Origin: Cordilura impudica
Lineage: Eukaryota > Arthropoda > Insecta > Diptera > Scathophagidae
Direction: 5' to 3'
Assembly: GCA_963682025.1 (NCBI GenBank)
Contig: OY821518.1
Span: 234,319,836 to 234,383,835, forward strand
Length of the DNA: 64,000 bases
Position numbers and translations under genes: made by a program. Below, in pieces: positions 21,985 to 32,559 of this stretch. The notes below the pieces were generated by a model that was not told the origin of the DNA, made no database searches, and saw only the letters and a program-made list of their open reading frames with translations. How positions within the stretch are numbered: position 1 is the first letter of the stretch; every line of letters begins with the position of its first letter.

Positions 21985-24900
21985 TTAAAAGTTAACATTT
22001 TTAATAAAATTTACAGTTTTCTTTCTAAAAAGATTTATACTAATTTCGTTCTTGACATCATTCGGCATCGTGTTGTAAAGATTTAATCCTTTGTAAAATA
22101 AAGATTTTTGTATTGCTGTTGTATCTGCTCTCTGTGGTCTAAAGTCTAAGGCATTCCTAAGGTTATACGGTTTGAACATCTCCAACATATCTAATTTGTT
22201 CGATCAAGTAATCTGGCGCTCTTCCCATCTTCATTTTTTGGATAAAGAATTTTGTATTAAGTTGCAGCCTTTGTTGGATGTTTAGCCATTTCACTGCGTC
22301 TAACATATATCTTATTGAAGTAAACCGATTGCATTTTAAAATTGAGCGCATAGCCTTATTTTGTAGTTTTTGCAGCCTCGTTATTTGTTGGTCTGTACAG
22401 CAGGTAAATAATATGGTTGACCCATACTCAAAATGAGGTTTTATGGTAGTATTATAGATATTAATTGCGGTTAATATTGTCACCCTGTTTCTTAAACGTT
22501 TAAAAAACCCGATTTTCTTGCCAATTTTCTTACATACATATGTATCCGACATGATCTTTAAAGTTTAAATCTTTGTCAATCAAGAAACCCAAATATTTTA
22601 TGTTATTCACTTTTTCTATTATTACATTATTTATTTTGAATGTTATGTTTGTGTTCATATTAATTTCCATTAATTTAGTTTTGTTTTCGTTAAGTTTTAA
22701 TTAATTCATTTTTAGCCATTTATTAATATTATCTATATTATTCTTTAAATTTTCATGACATATTTCCTCCGTTGCTGCTTCTGTGAAAATCAAAGTATTC
22801 CGCATATAGTACAGCTTCGTATTTCTCTAATATATTTTCAATATCGTTTATATATATAACAAATAGTAGAGCTCCTAAAATTGAGCCTTGTGGTACTCCA
22901 AAATCATTTTCTATTGCATTGGATATTTCATTATTAACATTTGTTAATTGTCTACGATTTGTTAAATATGACTGAAACCATTTTAGCTCTGTATCTGCAA
23001 TACCGTATTTTCATGACATATTTCCTCCGTTGCTGCTTCTGTGAAAATCAAAGTATCGTCCGCATATAGTACAGCTTCGTATTTCTCTAATGTATTTTCA
23101 ATATCGTTTATATATATATAACAAATAGTAGAGCTCCTAAAATTGAGCCATGTGGTGCTCCAAAATCATTTTCTATTGCATTGGATATTTCATTATTAAT
23201 ATTTGTTAATTGTCTACGATTTGTTAAATATGACTGAAACCATTTTAGCTCTGTATCTTCAATACCGTATTTAGCTAATTTCTTCAATAGGATGTCCCTA
23301 TCTTTCGTTTCAAAAGCTCTTTTAAAATCAAGGAAAATCGCTATTTTCCTTTTTTTTTTCTTTTTTACATTTCCATCTATTTATGACATAATTTACTGCA
23401 GTTTCACATGTATAATTTCTTCTAAAGCCTGATTGATAATTTGAAAATAACCTGTGTTTTAAGGTGTTAATTGGTCGACATTCTTCACATTTTAATGTAT
23501 TTTTTACTTTTTCAATAGGAAAAATTATCGATTCTTTCCAATTGGGAATATGCCAGTCTCTAGTGATTTATTTATAATATTTAATATAATATTGCCTGTT
23601 CTGTCCCAATTATCTAGGATTAGGTCACTTGATAGTTTGTTATAATCAGGTTTTTTGTTAATGCTTTTAAAAATAATCTTTAGTTCTTGTAAATGTATTG
23701 CACGGAATTTAAATTTAAAGTTTGTCACAGGAATTTGATTTTTATACTGCACATTTTCAATGGAATATCTGATTTCTTTAATTTTTGGCTATTTGAAAAT
23801 TGTCTTTATATTCTATTTGTTTATATATCACAGTTATTATCACAGATTTGGGTTTTTTTAGGACTAGTTCTTTAATTTTACTCCACATTTCTTTTTGGTT
23901 ATTTGCACTATTTATTTTATTATTAATATATTTATTTTTTTCATGTTCAGTTTTCGCTTTATAGATATTTCTAATTATTTTATAACTATTCCAAGCGTCA
24001 ATTGTATTTACTGTAATTGCATTTTGATACTTAAAGACTTTTTCTCTTTTTAATGATTTGAGTTCGTTGTTAAACCACTTGTTTTTACTTTTTTCAGTTA
24101 TTTTTTTCTTAATAGTAAATTTTTTTATTGTGTTTTCAAGGCAGTTATCAAAATAGTGTACATATTCGTTTAAATCATTTATTTCATCATAATTTAATAT
24201 TGCACTTATTTCATTTTTGAAGCTGTTTTTATTGTATTTGAAAATATTTATTACTTTATTATGATTTTGCTTCATATTTTCACTCTCGATAAAGATGTCA
24301 ATGGATTCATTATCAGATATTATATTATTTATAACATTTTTTGCCGTAATAGTTTCATTATTTTTTATTATATAGTCAATTAATGTTTTCGAGTTTTTTG
24401 TTATTCATTACATGTTTTAGTCCATTATCATTAAGAATGCTTTCCAATCTGCTTGTATAAAAATCATTTTTCCAGTCAATGTTAAAATCTCCAGCTATTA
24501 AGATATCACAGTTTGTTTCACATATTTCTTCTAAAAAATCTTGAAAAGTATCACAGAATTCTGATTTTGAACCACTTGGTGACCTATATATTATTATTAT
24601 TATTATTATTATTATTGATGTTTTTTCATATTTCGCCATATACGCACTAATCCAGTGTTTTGTGTCTTTAATGTTATTTTTGATATTTTTTATATGCCAA
24701 CGTTTTTTGAAATAAACTATTACTCCCCCAGTTCTAGATGAATTCGATAAGGTGCTATAATGCTCGTATTGGTCTATTTCAATTTCACTTTCATCTATTT
24801 CATCAGTTTGATGCGTTTCTGTTAAAATTATGAACTCAGGTTTATTAATTGCTGCTATTATTTCTAATTTGTTGGAAGTTATTAATCAAGTCTTGAATGT
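21985..24900 (-). pseudogene. LINE ORF2: endonuclease and reverse transcriptase, frameshifted
   Basis: Endonuclease motifs IYRSPSG and ILIAGDFNIDW lie at about 24595-24470; an (AAT)n run of about 25 bp encodes a poly-isoleucine tract just before them. The linker occupies 24275-23525. RT motifs follow in shifting frames: AIFLDFKRAFET (about 23340), GAPHGSILGALLF (about 23150), YADDTLIF (about 23065-23042). The C-terminal region (22552-22163, HFEYGSTILF, LQKLQNKAMR) and tail (to 21985, NTMPNDVKNEI) complete it. Multiple shifts, a duplicated RT block and deletions mean no active enzyme. Confidence 0.75.
22750..23267 (-). repeat. 258-bp tandem duplication inside the LINE RT
   Basis: 22750-23007 and 23008-23267 are near-identical direct copies, both starting TTTTCATGACATATTTCCTCC and ending CAATACCGTA. 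The left copy has lost two bases in the YADD codons (AGTATTCCGC against AGTATCGTCCGC) and differs at a few sites, so the duplication is not brand new. Confidence 0.9.
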
Positions 24901-24931
24901 TTGTGTGTATACCATGAATCTGGTTTGGTTG

Positions 24932-26197
24932 CTAGATTGATAAACCCATCCTTCTCTTTCGCAGATTCAATTTATTTTGATACACCGGACACTCCCGGTT
25001 ATTGGTGACATGATTCTCATCAAGTCCTAAATTTAGTCTTTTATTCTCTTTCATGCAATTAATACATTTCACGATTACTTCAGAATTACAATCTTTACCT
25101 CTGTGGTTTCCATGGCATTTGTAGCATACAATTTCATTCTTACAGTCCGACGCTTTATGGTTATATCCTTGGCATTTGAAGCATTCCATAATGTCCATAC
25201 CATCAAAAATCCTACATCTGTCCCATCCTATATTAAGCTTTTGCCCTGTTATTATTTTCGGATACGATTCATTGTCTATTTTCAATTTTGCATTAAATAT
25301 TGTTCTATTATACCTTTTTGTTTCATATATTGCTATTTTTTAGTATTTCGTTGTGTTTTTTTAATTTTTCTATTAATTCTTTATCAGACATTTTAAAGTT
25401 TCTTTTGGGATTTTTATTTCATAATCTTCACTAATTTCACCTTGTATCGCCTTTTTAATTTTTTCCCGTTCTTCTATATTTTCACTCTGGATCACAACCG
25501 TACCGTTTTTTCTGCTTTCAATATTTGTAATTTTAAAATTGATTGGATCAACTTTTTTATTTAATTCAGCTTTTGTTTTTTCTATACTTTGTTTCTCCTT
25601 TGGTTTAACAATTAAGGGGACATTTTTCGATAAATCTGGCATCGTTTTCAAAGATTGCGCGTATGACATTTTTGTTGTGTTTACGTTTGTGTCTTTTATA
25701 ACCTTCTTTATTCGTTGCACATTTTGTTATTATTTTTTTCGATGGTATCGCGTATATCTTTGTTATTATTTTCAACTTTGTTTATGTTTCCATATAGGAT
25801 TTTCACTTTTTGTACATTTTTTCAATAATTTCTGTATATTATCCATCTTTTTGAATCTCGCGTCATAGCGACTTTCTATTGCTTCCAATAGTGATTTAAT
25901 TTCACATTCATTTTTCCTTAGTGTACTTTCAAATTCATGTTTATATTCTAACAAAGATTGTTTTTTTTTATCAACACTATTTTGAATTTCTCTTACAACA
26001 AGATCTACATTTTGAATATATAGCATACAATCGTTGCAGATGTATAGTACAAAATTGTCTTCATCAATAATATTTGCCGAATATTGGTCTATGCCAGCAC
26101 ATTTTTTTGTAAAGTGATACACTTTACCACATACTCCATTGCATCGTATGCCACTTTCACCTCTTGTTGCTAACTTGCATTTACTGCATCCAGCCAT
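24932..26197 (-). pseudogene. LINE ORF1: PHD-like finger, coiled coil, zinc knuckles
   Basis: ATG at 26197 begins MAGCSKCK with the cysteine/histidine spacing of a PHD finger (CxxC, CNGVCG, VYHFTKKCAG, CNDC) in the first 85 residues. A charged, probably coiled-coil stretch to about 25772 follows. After a frame change, 25720-25373 encodes a region with NFKITNIESRKNGTVVI, likely RRM-like. A third frame, 25285-24932, encodes CFKCQGYNHKASDC and CYKCHGNHRGKDC, two CCHC knuckles, plus a third cysteine-rich unit. The product would bind element RNA. At least two frameshifts break it. Confidence 0.7.
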
Positions 26198-26882
26198 ATC
26201 ATAAGTATATAAACAAATTTGTTGCTTCCGAAAAGAAAATTCAACTTTTTGTTAATATTTTATTTGCCACTTTATGAATATATAATGTTTATGTTTTTAA
26301 ATAGTCACTATCTATTTTTTGAGCACTTTATTTATTATTATTATTTTATTTATTTAATCAGAGCTTTGATCTTTTTGCTTGTTATTAATTACCAGGGTTG
26401 CCAATAAAATCGACATAAATTGCCATAAGATCCAAATTATCCTAATAAACCTTACTCAAATTGGGTTTGTATGCATTTATTACATCCATTAATGAGTAGT
26501 CCAAAAATGATCCCTATGGGACAACTCTTAGTCATAGGCCCCATATAGAGCTGCTTCCCGACCTTCACTTAAATCTATTAAAAAACAAAAATATTGCACT
26601 GATTCATCTCAAATTTTTTCTGTATATATTTTCTCAAAATACAAGAGTACCAACCATGGTCGGGATCGGTCCATTTTTGGACCTAGTCCCCATATAGACA
26701 TACCATCCAATATGAACTTTTTCATATCTGCAGCCAAAAAAATTAATAAAAATCCAACTCAAAATTGGTTTATGCATATTTTCTATATCCAATTAGTTGG
26801 GCCTAAGAGATAGGGTCTCTAAACGCATGGTATAGGGTATCGTATAGTCGGTCTAGACCGACTATAATTGTCTTACTTGTTT

Positions 26883-27259
26883 TAACGGATACAAAATGTT
26901 AAATTTTCCACCTTTTGAACGTTTTTGCGCCCCTAAGCATTGGAATTAGCAAAGAAATCATTCTTGACTGATGTTTACGTATTTGGTGGAGTCTGTATAC
27001 CAAATTTAATATACATTTATAGATTGATATGTTAAGAAGATACAAAATGGTGCCGAATTTCGTAAAAAATAATTTTGAGCCAATGTTTATTTCACGGGTG
27101 GAAACTAAGCACCAAAATTCATATTCCTTGCTTCTTTTGTTAATAAATACAAATGGTAACACTTTACCCCGTTTTGGCCGTTGTTACCCCCTTAATGTAC
27201 GAATTTATAAGAATCCCTTCTTAGTGGATCTTTACGCATAAAATTTACATTTTCTCCTC
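26883..27259. repeat. Dispersed repeat D
   Basis: GAAATCATTCTTGACTGATG, AGATACAAAATGGTGCCG and CCCGTTTTGGCCGTTGTTAC recall 21200-21463. Each unit is roughly 150 bp. Type unknown. Confidence 0.4.
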
Positions 27260-27590
27260 GAACTAAAAAAAAAAAAAATAACGGGATCGTACTTAAGAGT
27301 TGAAATTTTTGTTTTTGTTATCTACATAGTAAGAACTTAAATTATGTGTAAAAAAATGAACCATGATAAAAAGATAACATGAAAAATGATGATGTTGATG
27401 CAAAGTATAAAGTGCATACATACTCATTTTAGTGATGTGTAAAGAAATAAATAATTCATTCGTGCAAACCTTCGATGAATCGATTAACTTAAGCTGCTCT
27501 TCACGCTGCAATAACTTTAAATTTGCTCTGGGAAAATAATGAATTAAAAAAAAACATTCATAAAATTTTAAGTGTTTTCGATACAAAAGT
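27260..27590. other. No gene recognised
   Basis: AT-rich sequence between repeat D and the BEL/Pao relic; a few short frames without signatures. Confidence 0.35.
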
Positions 27591-29965
27591 TTTCAACTAC
27601 TGTAAAAATTACACAATTCATGTTTCCAAGGAAATTTGCTTTTCTCAAATATTTAAAATTAAAACTGAAACGAAAGTATAAATAAACCAACAAAAATTAA
27701 CAACAATATACATATATAGAAAAAAAATTCTGACACCTGTAAATTGACATGGAAAATTTATAATTAGTCTTTTGTAAACTCCATCACATGTTTTAACATC
27801 CGCTGCTCTTAATATTACATTTACAATACGATAAAATCCACCGAATGTCAGTGTGAGAGTCACACCAAGAAAACGGTTCTTTCAACTTCAATTCGATCAT
27901 GCAACTCAAGTTTTGTTATGGAATGACATTGCTGTCTTTCCCGTTACCAAAACAACTTTGAAATTTGAAGTATTTTCTAAACGCCAGTAACCAAACTGAC
28001 ATCACAAAAGATATGAAGTTAAATTTTTTCTACATCCAACAAAATAAAATCTGGGTATTTTAAATAGTTGTATTTTCCGCAGAGTTCAGAAAAAAACACA
28101 CACTGAATATAAAACTCGTACATATATGTAAACAAACATAACTTAGACCAACACACACATATTTTTATTTTCATATCAATTATGTTTGTTTTTAAATTTT
28201 CTTCGGTGCCCAACACAACCATGACTGTGTTCGTTTTAATATTTCGTTATTTACACGAACATTTTTGTATCACATACTTTTTGTTTCAATCACACATAAA
28301 GCACACATTTTTGAGTGTTGCTTTATTTGAAGTTCATGTTCTGGTACGTGTACTGAAAAAAAAAACACAGAACATGTACAATAAACAGGTTCGAGTTCAG
28401 TTATATTTTAAGTCGTGTTGTGGCTCGTGTAGTAAGAAAAAACAGAACATGTACAATAAACAGGTTCGAGTTCAGTTATATTTTAAGTCGTGTTTAAAAT
28501 ATTTTATATATTTTAAGTCGTGTTTAAAATATAACTGAACTCGAACCTGTTTATTGTACATGTTCTGTTTTTTCTCGTGTCGTGTTTAAAATATTTTATA
28601 TATTTTAAGTCGTGTTTAAAATATAACTGAACTCGAACCTGTTTATTGTACATGTTCTGTTTTTTCTCACTACACGAGCCACAACACGACTTAAAATATA
28701 ACTGAACTCGAACCTGTTTATTGTACATGTTCTGTATTTTTTTTCAGTACACGTACCAGAACATGAACTTCAAATAAAGCAACACTCAAAAATGTGTGCT
28801 TTATGTGTGATTGAGACAAAAAGTATGTGATACAAAAATGTTAAATAACGAAATATTAAAACGAACACAGTCATGGTTGTGTTGGGCACCGTAGAAAATT
28901 TAGAAACGCACATAATTGATATGAAAATAAAGATATGTGTTGGCTGCTTTTGAACAGAACATTGTGTGTTTCGTGTGTGTATTTTCTGAACCTTGATTTT
29001 CCGTAATTCCTTTAACCGTAGCTTAAATTTTTGATAAATTTCTTCCGGCAACTTTAGTTCCCAATCAATACCATTTTTAAAAAATGCCGTGTCGTAGGAA
29101 CAAATTTTAACTCTTAAGATTTCTTTTTTCCTTTATGAAATTTTAAAACAATAACAAACATATCTGACTGGATGTCCTATGAAATCCCAAAAATACGTCC
29201 CATATTATAACATCTATATCATTATTAATTGAAATACCAAGTTTCTTTGATACAACTTGTTAATTACTTAAGAGATTATGCATTTTAACCCCCCAGCTTC
29301 ATGAGTAAGTCACATGATTTTCGACTTTATTGGCCTTTTCTTCAGAATCAAAACAATGAACGTAATAATCGACGTAATGTTTTTCAATTATTCCTCCAGC
29401 GACACTAAGATTTCTTGCATGAAATCTATTGTGTTTCGATTTTTAGCATTTGAACAGAGTAGTAGGCGAACACGCTCATCAAAAAAGCATTCATTGCATA
29501 ACATGTTTTCGGGGGTTGAGAAGTATCTGCATTCCTCCAAAGAAACCGTAGTGCATTTCGATCTTTCGAAATAATGCTGACTTGATGAAACATCTCTTTT
29601 AAATCTCAACAAACTGCTTGCCTAAATCTAAATAACACGTTTAATCGTGGCTGATTAAGATCGGGTCCTGCAAGAAAAGCTTTGTTTAAAGATATATTTT
29701 CAATTTCTGTAGCAGCGTCAAATCAAAATTTCTTCTTGTTGGGATTATTTACTCCAAAAAGGTTTTGCACATAGCCTTGTTGAAGATATTCCCAATTTTT
29801 TCAGCATATTCAGAATCTGACACCCTTTTCTTTTCAACATTGCTTAATCTTCTTAATGCCAATCTATTTGTGCCTGACTCTTTTTGTTCTCTTTGTTTGA
29901 CTCGCTTAAAATATCCAAAGCTCTTTGATCATCTGTTGAAAGTAGTTCATAATTTCGAAGTTCAA
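27591..29965 (-). pseudogene. BEL/Pao retrotransposon pol relic
   Basis: Read on the minus strand from 29965: pieces of the region before RT (YELLSTDDQRALDIL, LSNVEKKRVSDSEYAEKIG), the RT start (LAGPDL, LFRFRQ), LKEMFHQV, and an active-site block near 29325-29350 where the expected YVDD reads YVDY. Post-RT sequence (LPEEIYQKFKLRLKEL) reaches 28997, where a fold-back element interrupts it. Beyond, 28060-27880 retains a short A17-type stretch (LHIFCDVS), and 27863-27640 encodes a terminal DUF5641-like segment (VILRAADVKTCDGVYKR). No LTRs, gag or complete integrase are visible. Many stops and shifts: an old, inactive relic. Confidence 0.6.
28083..28996. mobile_element. Fold-back element with internal tandem repeats
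   Basis: An almost perfect inverted repeat with two arms of roughly 430 bp. Ends are GTTCAGAAAAAAACACACAC and GTGTGTATTTTCTGAACC. Both arms carry tandem units of about 70-85 bp containing AACAGGTTCGAGTTCAGTTA; the centre is AATATTTTATATATTTTAAG. The element interrupts BEL/Pao pol exactly after a conserved LRKIK segment. A single arm of a relative lies at 40180-40420. Confidence 0.85.
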
Positions 29966-30150
29966 ATGTCTCCATTCCCTTGTCAATTTACGGGAGACGG
30001 AATTGTTAGACTTTTTATGTTCATATGTTGTTATTTGTTGGTTTATTTGAACTTTAATTTTAAATATTTGACGAGGCAATTTTCTTTGAAACTGGAATTG
30101 TCCAATTTTTTATTTATTGAAAACTTCCATCGAATACACCAAAAATTTGG
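29966..30150 (+). mobile_element. Inverted 3' end of a second BEL/Pao copy
   Basis: CCTTGTCAATTTACGGGAGA and the following 120 bp are an inverted, diverged copy of 27600-27750 (CACCTGTAAATTGACATGG onward), the tail after the DUF5641-like coding end. A second BEL/Pao copy in opposite orientation therefore abuts the relic. Confidence 0.4.
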
Positions 30151-31130
30151 ATAAATGTTTACTGAAAGCAGTTTTATTGAAGATTTCTTTAGTTTTCAAC
30201 ATCAATCCATCAAATGTCCCACATGCTGGTCCATTGAAAAATATTGGGATCTAATAAAAAATAATTTCAAAGAAAATAGAAGAATGCATCCAAAGCCGTA
30301 ACAATTATGGCTTAAAAATATTTAAATATAATTTTATGACCTCATTTGACTTTGAATTTTACGAATTTGCAACGAAACATTTCTTATTTTCACAAAATGG
30401 TGCTGACGCTGCAAATACCTTAATGGGTTACTTTTTTGTCCTGTACAACACTATCGATTTAACACATATTTTTGTGGTACATTATTTTCCAATTATATGG
30501 CAACCCAACGATGTACATTTTTAACATGCTGGTTTGTATGAGGGATTTTTCCTCTGTATAAAATATCAAAAACTTCGGTAAAATATGTATACAGTTTTAT
30601 TCATAGGGAAAATAAAAAAGTTGAATACTATAAAGTACAAAGTACTTATCTCTTTTCCAAAAAAAAAAAAAAAAAAAAAATAATAAATATGTAATTTTAA
30701 ATCTCGACTATGAAGATTGAAGCTGTACGATTATGATTTCTGAGAACTTCATATAAAAAATGCCAAATAGTTTCTATAAATATGTACATATGTATAAAAA
30801 AAACACAAGCGTCGACCCCGATATGAACTTTTTCATATCTGGAGGCAACCGATTCATAAAAATGTCATTATAATTTCTTATTTCCTAACTCCATATATGA
30901 AAGGGAGGTATTTTTTTCTTTGAAGAAAATATCAAAAAACTTCGGTAAAATATACAGTTTTACTCATAGGGAAAATAAAAAAGTTGAATACTATAAAGTA
31001 CAACATAAACCAAGTAAAAAAAATAATATCGATTAAGAAATTTAGAACTTCATATAAAAAGTGCCAAATAGTAAAGGTGTATAAAAAACACGTGTCGTTT
31101 CTATACTAATAAAATTGATGAAATAGTTGA
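30151..31130. repeat. Two family C repeat copies
   Basis: 30415-30780 and 30900-31090 share AGGGAAAATAAAAAAGTTGA and AAGTACAACATAAACCAAGT with each other and with 4735-5210. Between them lies TATGAACTTTTTCATATCTG, a string also in family A. No coding sequence. Confidence 0.5.
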
Positions 31131-31149
31131 TTGATAGCAACCGTTTTGT

Positions 31150-32135
31150 ATGTTTGTTTATGCCCTATACCACTCTGTGGTCAGGGCATTTCGATGGGTA
31201 CTGATGACGCTGCTGAAATAAGAACTTTCTTAAGACTCCAAATTTCGGTAATCAAGAGGATTCAAATCTGGGCTTCTCGAGGGCCAATCTTCAGCACTTA
31301 TGAAGGTTGGAATATTCCGACGTAACCACTCTTGAGTTGTGTTGGCTTAGTGTGCCGGTGCAGAGTTTTGTTGAAAGACTCCGTAAAAGAAGGTTATTGT
31401 CAAGTCTTTCACCACGCCTTCCAGGACATTCTTGGTGGTACAATTTTGCTCCAGTTTTTACTCCTTTTCACAAAAAGCAAAGAACTGACGCCTTTATGGG
31501 ATGACCTCTCTGAACCCTTGGCACAGTAAAGTTAGCTTTTTCTGAAGTTCTAGCAGAGACTATGTCGTTTTGCTAATTAAAACCTTCCTCCACCGTAAAC
31601 ATTTTTTCATTCGTAAAAAGGATATTTTCATGACCGTTGCTTCCTCCACACCGTAAACATTTTTTCATTCGTAATAAGGATATTTTCATGACCGTTGCTT
31701 GCGTGCCACTGCAAAAGCTTCTTACATCTTTCCAAAACCATTTGTTTTAGCCGAGGAGTTAAAAGATGGACGGTTCATCTGCAAAAAGCCTTAATGTGGA
31801 GGAGGTCATCACGGATTAGTCGTGATATGGATCTTGAAGACATATCCATATATCTAGCCACGATCTTTTGTTTTCTTAAGGGATTTCGGCGAATCCGCTC
31901 CCACACTGCTTTTATGGTTCCACTCGTACGAACAACGCGAGGTCGACCACTTCTCACCCTGTCTTCCACTTGAGACGATTCTAAGAAACGATCGATGGTA
32001 CGATGAACAAACATTTTCGATTTGTGTTATTTCCACATTTGTATAATGCAATCACCGTTATGCGATTTTCGTTATTGCCCCACTCCATATTAATTATGGA
32101 AAATTTAAAACCAAACTGATTTGAATTTGTTTTGC
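31150..32135 (-). pseudogene. mariner-type transposase relic
   Basis: The minus strand starts near 32092 (MEWGNNENRITVIALYKCGN). A deletion removes part of the N-terminus, and MFVHRTIDRFLESSQVEDRV, RSGRPRVVRTSG and RNPLRKQKIVARYM follow, a helix-turn-helix region of the mariner/DD34D group. The catalytic region is in pieces: HENILITNEKMFTV (first aspartate changed, about 31690), TFQQDSAPAH (lost in shifts, about 31370) and DLNPLDY near 31250. Stops, shifts and a 56-bp tandem duplication (31574-31697) disable it. An end fragment CCCTATACCACTCTGTGG at 31163 recalls family A. Confidence 0.65.
31574..31697. repeat. Tandem duplication inside mariner relic
   Basis: Two direct copies of CACCGTAAACATTTTTTCATT through TTTCATGACCGTTGCTT lie side by side, differing at a base or two. 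Confidence 0.85.
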
Positions 32136-32424
32136 AAAATTGAACATTGTACCAACAAAATGGGAATAACGGGATCATTCAATTTAAAATTTCAAAGTCT
32201 ACTGCTTTGAAAAGCTGTAACAGTTACTTATGACAAGAATAAGTAAATATTTGGACAGTCTTTATTTTCGAAAAGATGTTAAATTTCAAATAGTCGACTT
32301 AAAGTTATTTGAGATTTTACAAAAATATTTAACAAAATTTTTACGTTACGTTAGTTTTATCGTCATTTTTCAGACATATTGCAATTACTACTGTAATTAA
32401 TATGCAATTTTTAATTTTGTTTAA
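32136..32424. other. Unassigned intronic stretch
   Basis: No gene or transposon end recognised. Mariner TIRs expected near 32170-32230 were not identified. Confidence 0.35.
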
Positions 32425-32426
32425 AT

Positions 32427-32549
32427 GGTGCGTGGTAAAGAAGAATAAATCGCTGATGAAGGCTGAAATGCCAGAAACCGGTCCGATTAAGAATACAGTG
32501 CAGTTATGAATTTTTGAAATATATGCTTTCTTCTTCTTTACCACGCACC
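32427..32549 (+). ncRNA. Hammerhead ribozyme motif within an inverted repeat
   Basis: The catalytic core is CTGATGA (32453-32459), stem II GGC/GCC (32461-32463 with 32470-32472, loop TGAAAT), GAAA (32474-32477) and a minimal stem III ACCGGT followed by C, giving the canonical GTC cleavage triplet with cleavage after 32483. Stem I is AATCG (32448-32452) with CGATT (32484-32488). A 19-bp inverted repeat, GGTGCGTGGTAAAGAAGAA and its complement, closes the structure outside (32427-32445 and 32531-32549). One oddity is an A-A pair at the base of stem II where G-C is usual. Type I hammerheads with very short stem III are known from Penelope-like and related retroelements; no such enzyme is encoded here. 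Confidence 0.6.
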
Positions 32550-32559
32550 ATTTTTACGT

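Larger units (their letters stand above)
21776..26397 (-). mobile_element. Full-length non-LTR retrotransposon with PHD and CCHC ORF1
   Basis: The element is about 4.6 kb with a (TAA)n-type 3' tail at 21782-21800 and its 5' end GGCAACCCTGGTAATTAATA at 26397. ORF1 has a PHD-like finger and zinc knuckles; ORF2 has an AP-like endonuclease and reverse transcriptase. All frames are broken by several shifts. Gene order and the PHD-type ORF1 fit CR1/jockey-group LINEs; the clade is not resolved by eye. A 258-bp tandem duplication lies inside the RT. Confidence 0.8.
21464..26882 (-). mobile_element. DINE-like family A copy 4, split by a LINE
   Basis: On the minus strand the family A copy begins at 26882 (ACAAGTAAGACAATTATAG plus hairpin) and ends at 21464 (GTGGTATAGGGTATAAAAAT). 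Only about 310 bp (21464-21775) and 485 bp (26398-26882) are family A. The 4.6 kb between is a LINE inserted in the stretch that reads ATTTATGTCGATTTCATAGG in copy 1. A TAAAAT string at both junctions is a candidate target duplication. Confidence 0.75.

Noticed and set aside
26219..26407. Hydrophobic plus-strand frame of about 60 codons
   Set aside because: Lies in the 5' untranslated end of the minus-strand LINE; AT-rich composition alone gives this pattern.
28182..29051. Open frames sharing repeated peptides on both strands
   Set aside because: They lie in the arms of the fold-back element, and the shared peptides come from its internal tandem units.
31199..31221. A second CTGATGA...GAAA string resembling a hammerhead core
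   Set aside because: No stem II can form between the two motifs and no paired stem I or cleavage triplet is present.
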